Source: Clostridium sp. (GTDB lineage Bacteria; Bacillota; Clostridia; Clostridiales; Clostridiaceae). Taken from it: a stretch of DNA of 20,782 bases. Position numbers and translations under genes: made by a program. Under the pieces are notes generated by a model, which was not told the DNA's origin, made no database searches, and was given only the letters and a program-made list of their open reading frames with translations. The DNA is taken from NCBI GenBank assembly GCA_018372555.1, contig JAHAIU010000029.1:1-20782 (forward strand). The letters run 5' to 3'. Numbering within the stretch: position 1 is the first letter of the stretch; every line of letters begins with the position of its first letter. This document shows positions 7,246 to 13,997 of this stretch, piece after piece.

Positions 7246-8508
7246 ATGAGAAAAAAGGGAATACTTGTTATGTTAATTGTAACTTTTATAATATCTATTG
7301 CTGGATTATTTTATATTCCAAAGATAGAAGTTTTATTAAGTAACTTTAATAAAGGGAAATCAACAGAAGATGAAGTGATTGAAGAACCTATTGAGGAGAA
7401 AAAGGATAATATAAAAACTATAGAAATAGCAGCAGTAGGAGATATTTTAATACATAAAGAAATATTAGAAACTCAATACGATGCAGAAAGTGATTCCTAT
7501 GATTTTAAAAATACATTACAGTATGTTAAGGATTATTTAAGCAATGCTGATTTAGCTATAGGAAATTTAGAAGGAACATTAGCAGGAGTTGAAAACTATG
7601 GCTTTTCAGGATATCCAAGCTTTAATGCCCCAGATGAATTAGCAGATGCTATAAAATGGGCAGGAATAGATGTGCTTAATAATATGAATAATCACTCTTT
7701 AGATAGAGATATTAGAGGATATTATAGAACTAGGGAAACTTTAGAAAACAAAGGATTTGACATAATTGGAACTAGGTCAAGTGAGGATAACAATAGGTAT
7801 ACTATTAAAGATGTTAAGGGGATAAAGGTTGGAATTATATCTTATAGCTATACTATGACTGCTGAAGGCGGGGCTAGGGGTCTAAATGGAACTCCAATAT
7901 CTAGTGAAATATATCCTTTAATGAATACTTTTAGAGAAGATTCTTTAGATGATGACTTAAATAATATGAAGGAACAAATAGATATGATGAAAGCTGATGG
8001 AGCAGAAGTAGTAATTTTTTATATGCATTGGGGAGATGAATATGAATTAGAGCCTAATGGAACTCAAGAGAAAATAGCAAAGTTCCTAGCAAATAATAAT
8101 GTAGATATAGTTTTTGCAACTCATCCACATTCATTGCAACCAATAGATATTGTAAAATCAGAAGATGGATTACATGAAACTTCAGTTATCTATTCTATGG
8201 GGAATTTCTTATCTAGTCAAAGAACTGAAAGAATACAAAATCCATATACAGAGGATGGAGTTATAGTTTTTGTTAGCATTAGTAAAAATGAAGATACTAA
8301 TGAAATTAAGGTTGAATATCCCAAATATCTACCAACGTGGGTTAATTGGTATGAAAAAGAGGGCAAGCTATTCTACGAAGTAGTACCTGCTACAGTAAAT
8401 GATGCTTCATACTTAACAGAAGAGGGGAAAAGTAGAGTTGGGGAATCCTTTGAAAGAAGCAAGGGGATAATTGAATCTTATAATGATAAAATAGAGTTAA
8501 GAGAGTAA
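7246..8508 (+). CDS. CapA family protein (PGA_cap, metallophosphoesterase fold), membrane-anchored
   Basis: This 420-aa protein has one N-terminal membrane anchor (about residues 5-23), an acidic linker rich in E and K (about 35-55) and an extracytoplasmic CapA/PgsA-type domain of calcineurin-like fold. Metal-site style motifs are AAVGDILIH (62-70), GNLEG (106-110), NNH (148-150), MHWGDEYE (260-267) and THPHSLQP (292-299). Relatives include the poly-gamma-glutamate synthesis protein CapA/PgsA, but most stand-alone clostridial members have no shown role. No capB, capC or capE gene is nearby, so a capsule function is not supported here. A strong Shine-Dalgarno AAGGAGGG precedes the ATG. It is probably monocistronic, lying between two terminators, with a TATAAT -10-like hexamer at 7212-7217 that lacks a clear -35. 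Confidence 0.85.
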   Translation: MRKKGILVMLIVTFIISIAGLFYIPKIEVLLSNFNKGKSTEDEVIEEPIEEKKDNIKTIEIAAVGDILIHKEILETQYDAESDSYDFKNTLQYVKDYLSNADLAIGNLEGTLAGVENYGFSGYPSFNAPDELADAIKWAGIDVLNNMNNHSLDRDIRGYYRTRETLENKGFDIIGTRSSEDNNRYTIKDVKGIKVGIISYSYTMTAEGGARGLNGTPISSEIYPLMNTFREDSLDDDLNNMKEQIDMMKADGAEVVIFYMHWGDEYELEPNGTQEKIAKFLANNNVDIVFATHPHSLQPIDIVKSEDGLHETSVIYSMGNFLSSQRTERIQNPYTEDGVIVFVSISKNEDTNEIKVEYPKYLPTWVNWYEKEGKLFYEVVPATVNDASYLTEEGKSRVGESFERSKGIIESYNDKIELRE

Positions 8509-8545
8509 TGAATAATAGATAATAAATAATGAAAAAATTAATGGA

Positions 8546-8570
8546 AAAACTCCTGTGGAGTTTTGAATAA
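8546..8570 (+). terminator. Probable terminator after the CapA-like gene
   Basis: AAAACTCC (8546-8553) pairs perfectly with GGAGTTTT (8557-8564) around a TGT loop. The T-tract is only four bases, so strength is uncertain, but the position 38 bp after the stop codon fits a terminator. Confidence 0.6.
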
Positions 8571-8677
8571 AAAGTGATTGGTAACAATTGAATTTTAAGT
8601 TTTGGTATGTAAAATGCAATTAATCTTGCCAGAATTTATTTTAAATATTATAATTATCAAAAAAGAATATTATAGTA

Positions 8678-8744
8678 TTCGTATATGCTTGAAAATATGG
8701 TTCAAGTGTTTCTACTAGGAAACCGTAAATATCCTAACTACGAA
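8678..8744 (+). promoter_or_regulatory. Purine riboswitch aptamer, guanine/hypoxanthine/xanthine class
   Basis: The aptamer core is recognisable. P1 is TTCGTA (8678-8683) with TACGAA (8739-8744). P2 is CTTGAA (8688-8693) with TTCAAG (8701-8706), closing on the loop AATATGG. The joining segment is the conserved GTTTCTACT, and P3 is TAGGA (8716-8720) with TCCTA (8732-8736), closing on AACCGTAAATA. The ligand-discriminating base equivalent to position 74 of the B. subtilis xpt aptamer is C (8738), which selects guanine or hypoxanthine rather than adenine. It lies about 100 bp ahead of xpt, the classic context. A T7 run at 8802-8808 marks a possible termination point. Confidence 0.93.
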
Positions 8745-8845
8745 AAGAAATAATAATTGGAGCTTTTTAGTCTTTATTACTAAAAGTACAAGTAGGACAA
8801 GTTTTTTTGAATACTATAAACTTAAGTTTAAAGGAGAAAAAGTAC

Positions 8846-9418
8846 ATGCAATTATTAAAAGATATGATAATGAATAAAGGAAAAGTAAGAGAAGGAAATA
8901 TTTTAAAGGTAGATTCTTTTTTAAATCATCAAATGGATATTAAGTTTTTTAATGAAATGGGAAAAGAGTTTAAAAGAAGATTTGAAGGGCAAAAAATAGA
9001 TAAGATACTTACAATAGAAGCTTCAGGAATAGGGATAGCAGCGATAGTATCACAATATTTTGACTATGTACCAGTAGTTTTTGCTAAGAAAACAGAAAGC
9101 TTAAACTTAGATAAGGAAGTTTATGAATCAGAAGTTCATTCTTTTACTAAAAAGAAAACTTATAAGGTTAGAGTAGGAAAGCAATTCTTAAATGAAGGTG
9201 AAAATATATTAATTATAGATGACTTTTTAGCTAAAGGTTGTGCAACTAAGGGATTAATAGATATATTAAATCAATCTAAGGCAAACTTAGTTGGAGTTGG
9301 AATAGTAATAGAAAAAGGCTTCCAAGAGGGAAGAAGTGTATTAGAAGAGATGGGAGTTAGAGTTGAATCCCTAGCTATTATTGAAAAGTTTGAGGATGGG
9401 AAAGTAGTAATTAAATAA
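8846..9418 (+). CDS. xpt: Xanthine phosphoribosyltransferase
   Basis: This cytoplasmic purine salvage enzyme of 190 aa joins xanthine and PRPP to give XMP. The N-terminus MQLLKDMIMNKGKVREG and VDSFLNHQ are characteristic of Xpt. The PRPP-binding motif is ILIIDDFLAKGCA (121-133). I chose the ATG at 8846 because AAGGAG (8831-8836) sits nine bases ahead and the protein then begins exactly as known Xpt proteins do. An in-frame TTG at 8807 falls in the leader T-run and is rejected. Regulation by the purine riboswitch just upstream is well supported. Confidence 0.96.
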   Translation: MQLLKDMIMNKGKVREGNILKVDSFLNHQMDIKFFNEMGKEFKRRFEGQKIDKILTIEASGIGIAAIVSQYFDYVPVVFAKKTESLNLDKEVYESEVHSFTKKKTYKVRVGKQFLNEGENILIIDDFLAKGCATKGLIDILNQSKANLVGVGIVIEKGFQEGRSVLEEMGVRVESLAIIEKFEDGKVVIK

Positions 9419-9440
9419 TTAAAGAATGAAAAAATATAGT

Positions 9441-9472
9441 AGGAATTTAGCTTTTAGCTAAGTTCCTTTTTT
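9441..9472 (+). terminator. Rho-independent terminator of xpt
   Basis: AGGAATTTAGCT (9441-9452) pairs with AGCTAAGTTCCT (9456-9467) with one G-T wobble and a TTT loop, and runs into six Ts ending at 9472. It lies 23 bp after the xpt stop. Confidence 0.88.
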
Positions 9473-9481
9473 GATATATGG

Positions 9482-9610
9482 TTAGTTGGAGTTAAATAAG
9501 GTCTTAAGTTCATCTGGAACTTGAATCACTTCTTAGATTTTATATTCAATACATGATATTAAAAATAAGCTGCTAATTATGAGTATAAATAAAAATAAGT
9601 ATTTTCTCAT
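9482..9610 (-). pseudogene. Degenerate small lipoprotein reading frame (signal peptide intact, in-frame stop)
   Basis: On the minus strand an ATG at 9610-9608 starts a 25-codon frame with a textbook lipoprotein signal: MRKYLFLF, a hydrophobic core, and lipobox LISC with Cys20. It halts at TAA (9535-9533) after IEYKI. The same frame then continues as EVIQVPDELKTLFNSN to a second TAA at 9484-9482. That continuation reads like protein, so the first stop may be a nonsense mutation in a 42-residue lipoprotein, or this is the stub of a longer lost gene. No good Shine-Dalgarno is seen. A TATAAT-like hexamer lies upstream (about 9632-9637 in + coordinates). I recognise no family. Confidence 0.4.
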
Positions 9611-9670
9611 AAAATTATTTCTACACAAGTGGATAAGATTATAACAATATTATATGGAGAGTTATGGGTA

Positions 9671-9712
9671 TAAAAATAGGATATAGTACTTAAATTTAGT
9701 ATATATCCTATT
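9671..9712 (-). terminator. Terminator of the penicillin-binding protein gene
   Basis: Arms at 9675-9690 and 9698-9712 form a stem of about 15 bp with one bulged base. Read on the minus strand the stem is followed by TTTATA, giving a T5 run that includes the last two bases of the stem. It lies about 70 bp after the stop of the minus-strand penicillin-binding protein gene. Confidence 0.75.
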
Positions 9713-9783
9713 AATACAGTTTTAAAATTTTATTGATTTAATAATTGGATTATCTTCTAGAGTAGATATTAGGTTTATTTTAT

Positions 9784-11808
9784 CTATTTATTTAAGTAAT
9801 AGTCCATAACGTTTCTTACTTTAGGCACAGTTACATGACTACCTCCTCTACCTTTAACATCTTCGATAATCATTGCTATAGAAATCTTGGATGAATCAGG
9901 ATCTACAGATGCATACCAACCATTTTCTGTTCCAGTAGTATCATCTTGAGACTTTTTAATTTCAGCTGAGCCAGATTTTCCAGCAACTCTATGACCTGGA
10001 ACTGCACCATCTGCAATAGTTGCACCAGAATCATTAATCAAGGCAGTAAATGCTTCAACTAAAGTTGGTAAGTTATCTTTTGATATTAAACCTTCCTTCC
10101 AAACCTTAGCTTCAGAATTTTCACTTGTAACTAACCTTGGTTGCATTATATTACCTTCATTAGCTAAAGGAGTATAGAATAGTGCTACATGAAGAGGTGT
10201 AACCATTACTTCACCTTGTCCATATCCTGTATCTGCTAATAATATATCTTTACTTAACTCACCATCATTTGAAATTTGTGAGGATTCCATTGGATATTCA
10301 AAAGATAGTTCCTCTGAAATTCCAAAATCCTTAAGTCCTTTAATAAACTTTTCACTTCCAAGATCTAATGCAACTTGAGCATAATAAATATTATCAGAGA
10401 AGTTAGCTGCATCTTTTAAATTTATAGACCTACCTGGATCTATAACTCTTGTGATTTTATAATCACCCCAAGAACTATCTGGTTGCCACTTTAATCCTTG
10501 TATATCTATATTTGCATTAGGATCTATAACTCCATTTTCAACTCCGATTATAGAGGTTAATAATTTCATAGTTGAGCCTGGTGCATAAACTTTGTTAAAT
10601 CTATTTAGCTCATCAGCATGATCGTTTTCTTCCCATTTTGCTTTTTGAGTTTTTGAAATGTAAGTAGTAAATATATTTGAATCATAAGAAGGAGCACTTA
10701 CCATAGCAATTACTTCACCTGTTTTAGGGTTTACAGCCGTAGCAGCACCTTTTTCGCCTGACATTTCGCTATATACTTTTTGTTGCAATGCGGAATCTAT
10801 TGATAAAGTAATATTTTCTCCATCTTTGACTTCCTTGCTTGCAATAGTTATTTTATCATAGTCACGTTCTATATATATTTCAGCAGCATCTTCACCTTTT
10901 AGAGTATCTTCATATACTTGCTCTAATCCTGCTTTACCTATAAGGCTTGTATCATTATATCCCTTATCTTTATTTTCTTCTAATTCTTCAGCTGTTATGT
11001 TTCCTACATATCCAATTAATCTACCAAAGGCTTCTCCTCCAAGATAAACTCTTCCTATCTTTGAGTTAATTATAATGCCTTCTTCTTCTCTATTACGAAG
11101 AGAATTTAGTTTTGGATCATTTGGTAATATATCAACTAGAGGAATAAAGTGTTCGGGATTAGTGTTAGCTTCTAGTTTGGTGGTAATATTTTCTTCACTA
11201 ATATCCAAGGCTTTTGCGATTTCAGATACTTTTTCCTGAGTAGCAGATTTATTAAAGTTAGCAGGGTAAATTCCTACTGTATTTATAGTTGCATCAGTAG
11301 CTAATAATTGACCATCCTTATCAAGAATATCACCTCTTTTAGCTGGTGTTATTGAAACTCTAAGTTTATCATCTTTAAGCATATTTGGAAAAATAAGTGC
11401 TTCATTCCAATTCAGCTTGTAAGAACCATCTTCTTTAACTAGAGATACTTTATAATCATCTATAGATATATTGCCAGTTATGGTATCCATAGTTAATTTG
11501 AAGGGAAGAGTAACACCATTATCATCTTTTATCTTATCTCCGTTAATTTCAAAAGATAAATTTTTAGCCTCAATGGCTGAAAAAATATTAGTATATCTCG
11601 AAATAAAGTCTTCCTCTGAAATATATTCTTTAGATTCATTAGTTAGCATTTCATACATAGCAGTATAGTCCGCTTCGGCCCATTTTTCTGTAAAGTTATT
11701 AAATGACTTTTCAGCTTTATTTATACCTGAGCATCCATAAGATATCAGCATAAAGGTAAAAACTAAGGCAGACACTATAACTGATTTTAAATATTTTTTA
11801 TATTTCAT
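9784..11808 (-). CDS. Class B penicillin-binding protein, MecA/PBP3-like lipoprotein transpeptidase
   Basis: This D,D-transpeptidase of 674 aa cross-links peptidoglycan outside the membrane. The order of parts is a lipoprotein signal with lipobox ISYGC (Cys26), an NTF2-like MecA_N domain (about 33-145, ending VKEDGSYKLNWNEALIFP), a PBP dimerisation domain (about 150-330, with RGDILDKDG) and the transpeptidase (about 340-674). Catalytic motifs are STMK (Ser412-Lys415), SDN (471-473) and KSG (611-613). The whole layout, the KSG variant and the DTGYGQGE stretch run parallel to staphylococcal PBP2a and B. subtilis PbpC (PBP3), which bind beta-lactams weakly. Low affinity here is inference. AGGGGG is a modest Shine-Dalgarno. 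It is monocistronic with its own terminator. Confidence 0.92.
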   Translation of the reverse strand: MKYKKYLKSVIVSALVFTFMLISYGCSGINKAEKSFNNFTEKWAEADYTAMYEMLTNESKEYISEEDFISRYTNIFSAIEAKNLSFEINGDKIKDDNGVTLPFKLTMDTITGNISIDDYKVSLVKEDGSYKLNWNEALIFPNMLKDDKLRVSITPAKRGDILDKDGQLLATDATINTVGIYPANFNKSATQEKVSEIAKALDISEENITTKLEANTNPEHFIPLVDILPNDPKLNSLRNREEEGIIINSKIGRVYLGGEAFGRLIGYVGNITAEELEENKDKGYNDTSLIGKAGLEQVYEDTLKGEDAAEIYIERDYDKITIASKEVKDGENITLSIDSALQQKVYSEMSGEKGAATAVNPKTGEVIAMVSAPSYDSNIFTTYISKTQKAKWEENDHADELNRFNKVYAPGSTMKLLTSIIGVENGVIDPNANIDIQGLKWQPDSSWGDYKITRVIDPGRSINLKDAANFSDNIYYAQVALDLGSEKFIKGLKDFGISEELSFEYPMESSQISNDGELSKDILLADTGYGQGEVMVTPLHVALFYTPLANEGNIMQPRLVTSENSEAKVWKEGLISKDNLPTLVEAFTALINDSGATIADGAVPGHRVAGKSGSAEIKKSQDDTTGTENGWYASVDPDSSKISIAMIIEDVKGRGGSHVTVPKVRNVMDYYLNK

Positions 11809-12093
11809 AAATAATTAACCCCCTAAATATACATTTAATGTCTAAATTATAACATTAAAAACTATAATTTACATAATTTTAGTAAAATAAAAAATAATGT
11901 ATATAAGTTGCGGTAAAACAAAATGTAGATTGTTTATTTAAGCAAAGATTACTATGAAAGAATTATAAAGTGATTCTTATTTTCAGGTGGAGCTTTCTTA
12001 ACAGCAATACCATACTCTATCTGAAGGTTAGAAGAACTAATCTAGGCGCGTAGCAGTGCTTAGCTCTCACTTATAGAAGAGGGAGTGTTAGAA

Positions 12094-12159
12094 ATGGTGC
12101 GATCGGATAAATTAATTAAGAAAAAGGTCAAAATAAAAAAGCGCCGAAGCGCTTTATAA
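12094..12159 (+). CDS. Possible 21-codon basic peptide
   Basis: ATG at 12094 follows GGGAG (12081-12085) at a usable distance. It opens a 21-codon frame, MVRSDKLIKKKVKIKKRR then SAL, ending at TAA. Eleven of 21 residues are Lys or Arg and there is no membrane segment. The last codons overlap the GCGC hairpin. It may be a remnant of a longer small gene or chance. Confidence 0.2.
   Translation: MVRSDKLIKKKVKIKKRRSAL
12138..12155 (-). terminator. Compact GCGC hairpin with T-run on the minus strand
   Basis: AAAGCGC and GCGCTTT pair around a CGAA loop, which reads as a stable UUCG loop on the minus strand. There it is followed by TTTTTTATTTT, a good intrinsic terminator. No minus-strand gene is visible to its right, so it would end an unannotated transcript arising between about 12200 and 12400. 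On the plus strand the T-tract is poor. Confidence 0.5.
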
Positions 12160-12346
12160 ATAAATGGGGGATGGGACCTGCGTAAACAGGTTTTGTATCT
12201 ACATTTATATTATTTACAAAAATAAAATTTCTATACAATAAAATGAAAAATATTTTTTGAAAAGAATATTTTAATTTATAAATTAATTAGAGGTAGAGAT
12301 AAACTGTTTTATACAATTGAATTTGATAAATATAACTTTATATCCA

Positions 12347-12375
12347 TTGAATAGGAATTTTAATAGTGGTATTAT
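12347..12375 (+). promoter_or_regulatory. Sigma-A promoter of pepA
   Basis: The -35 TTGAAT (12347-12352) and -10 TATTAT (12370-12375) are separated by 17 bp and lie 37 bp ahead of the pepA start codon. Both hexamers are close to consensus. Confidence 0.6.
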
Positions 12376-12411
12376 AAATAAAAAGAAAACTTTAGAAAAG
12401 GTGGTATAAGA

Positions 12412-13884
12412 ATGATAAGTTATAAGAGTTTAACTTGTTCTACAGCTGATGCTTTAGTTATATATTTATTAGAAAATAACTTAAAAGTATCAAATGAGGA
12501 CTTAAATAAAAATATAAGCTTTGCAGAAGGCAAAGGATTATTCAAAGGTAAGAGTGGAGAATCTTATTCATTTACTAGAACTGTTAATGATACTATTCAA
12601 ACAGTATTATTAGTTGGATTAGGTAAGGAAGAAGATATAAACTTAGATAAGGTAAGAGAAGCAACAGGGAAGGCTATTAAAAAACTTAAAGAATTAGGAA
12701 TTACAAATATATTCTTAAGAGTACCTCATACTGAAGCTATTAATCTTGAAGAATTAATTAAGGCTATGGCAACTTCAGCAGAACTTGCAAATTATACATT
12801 TAATAAGTATAAGACTGATACTAAAGAAGAAAAAGAATTAAATGTTTCAATTTCTAGATGTGGAGTGAAGGAAGCAACAAAGGAAATTGAAGATGCAATT
12901 AATGAAGGTGTTGAAGTAGCAAAGGGTATAATAATTGCAAGAAATTTAGTTAATGAACCTTCAAACGTTATTTATCCAGAAACATTAGCAGAGGCTGCAG
13001 TAAATGCTGGTAAAGAAAGTGGATTTGAAGTAGAAGTTCATGGAGTTGAAAAAATAAAAGCTTTAAAAATGGAAGCTTTCTATAATGTAGCTAAGGGATC
13101 TGTAAAGGAACCTAAGCTGATAGTTATGAGATATTTTGGAGACAAGGATAATAAGGAGAATGTTCTTGGATTAGTAGGTAAGGGATTAACTTATGATTCA
13201 GGTGGATATTCAATTAAGCCAACTACTGGTATGGTTGATATGAAATCAGATATGGGTGGTGCAGCTTCAGTTATTGGTGCATTATCTGTAATAGCTAAGA
13301 GAGAACTTAAGTTAAATGTAATTGCAGTTATAGCAGCATGTGAAAACTTAATTTCTGGAGATGCTTACAAGCCAGGAGAAGTAATAGGAAGTATGGCAGG
13401 AAAGACAATAGAAGTAGTTAATACAGATGCTGAAGGAAGATTAACTTTAGTAGATGCTGTTCATTATATAATTACTGAAGAAAAAGTTAATGAAGTTATA
13501 GATTTAGCTACATTAACAGGAGCAGCATTAGTTGCTTTAGGAGAAACTACTACAGCAGTAGTTACAAATAATGAAGGATTCTTTAATGAATTAAAATCTG
13601 CTTCAGAATATACTGGGGACAAGATGTGGCAATTACCTACTTTTGATGATTATAAGGAATTAATTAAATCTGATATTGCAGACTTAAAAAACAGTGGTGG
13701 AAGATTTGCTGGAACAATAACTGCAGGGTTATTTATAGAAGCATTCGTTCAAGATAAGCCATGGTTACATTTAGATATTGCTGGAACAGCTTGGACTTCA
13801 AAGAATAGTAACCTAGGAGTTAAGGGTGGAACAGGAGCACCAGTTCATACATTATATGAATTAGCTAAGAGAAGAAGCAAGTAA
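12412..13884 (+). CDS. pepA: Leucyl aminopeptidase, M17 family
   Basis: This cytoplasmic two-metal aminopeptidase of 490 aa removes N-terminal residues from peptides and forms hexamers in the family. The catalytic domain shows VGKGLTYDSGGYSIKP and the signature NTDAEGR (337-343). Aligning by motif to E. coli PepA gives the metal ligands Lys257, Asp262, Asp280, Asp339 and Glu341, and the catalytic Lys269 and Arg343, all present. The N-terminal domain (about 1-160) is the usual divergent regulatory part. The Shine-Dalgarno GGTGGT lies about seven bases ahead of the ATG. It is a single-gene unit with its own promoter. All arginine codons are AGA, as in most of the window outside the nan block. 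Confidence 0.95.
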   Translation: MISYKSLTCSTADALVIYLLENNLKVSNEDLNKNISFAEGKGLFKGKSGESYSFTRTVNDTIQTVLLVGLGKEEDINLDKVREATGKAIKKLKELGITNIFLRVPHTEAINLEELIKAMATSAELANYTFNKYKTDTKEEKELNVSISRCGVKEATKEIEDAINEGVEVAKGIIIARNLVNEPSNVIYPETLAEAAVNAGKESGFEVEVHGVEKIKALKMEAFYNVAKGSVKEPKLIVMRYFGDKDNKENVLGLVGKGLTYDSGGYSIKPTTGMVDMKSDMGGAASVIGALSVIAKRELKLNVIAVIAACENLISGDAYKPGEVIGSMAGKTIEVVNTDAEGRLTLVDAVHYIITEEKVNEVIDLATLTGAALVALGETTTAVVTNNEGFFNELKSASEYTGDKMWQLPTFDDYKELIKSDIADLKNSGGRFAGTITAGLFIEAFVQDKPWLHLDIAGTAWTSKNSNLGVKGGTGAPVHTLYELAKRRSK

Positions 13885-13967
13885 AAATGAACGATGAATA
13901 ATTTATAATTAAGGAAAATTACCTTGAGTAGTTTTATAGAATAATTAATTGAAGTTTGTTGAAAAAT

Positions 13968-13997
13968 ATAAGTAGAGATATTATTATCTCTACTTAT
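13968..13997. terminator. Bidirectional terminator between pepA and the LevR-like gene
   Basis: A perfect 13-bp stem (13968-13980 with 13985-13997) has a TTAT loop. The plus strand continues TTATATTTT and the minus strand continues ATTTTTC, so it can end both convergent genes. It directly abuts the stop codon of the minus-strand gene. Confidence 0.85.

Larger units (their letters stand above)
11960..12200. other. Gene-free interval with a structured, GC-richer segment (possible small RNA or remnant)
   Basis: The gap from 11809 to 12411 has no standard gene. Its left part (11820-11960) is plain AT-rich leader of the minus-strand gene. From about 11985 to 12195 composition changes sharply, with GGTGGAGC, AGGCGCGTAGCAGTGC and GGTGCGATCGG, and several local inverted repeats (CTCT/AGAG near 12064-12082, AAAGCGC/GCGCTTT at 12138-12155, ACCTG/CAGGT at 12176-12191). 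This is unlike the surrounding DNA and suggests a structured RNA, a type I toxin-antitoxin relic or a mobile-element end. I do not recognise the family, and the strand is undecided. The right part (12200-12340) shows nothing clear. Confidence 0.4.

Noticed and set aside
7246..8508. Poly-gamma-glutamate capsule locus
   Set aside because: Only a CapA-like protein is present, without capB, capC or capE partners, so a capsule role is not supported.
8807..8845. Extended start of xpt at TTG
   Set aside because: It lies in the T-run of the riboswitch leader, while the ATG at 8846 has a proper Shine-Dalgarno and the known Xpt N-terminus.
12176..12195. Confident plus-strand terminator
   Set aside because: The stem is only five base pairs with a four-base T-run; kept as a weak element in the structured-segment entry rather than a feature.
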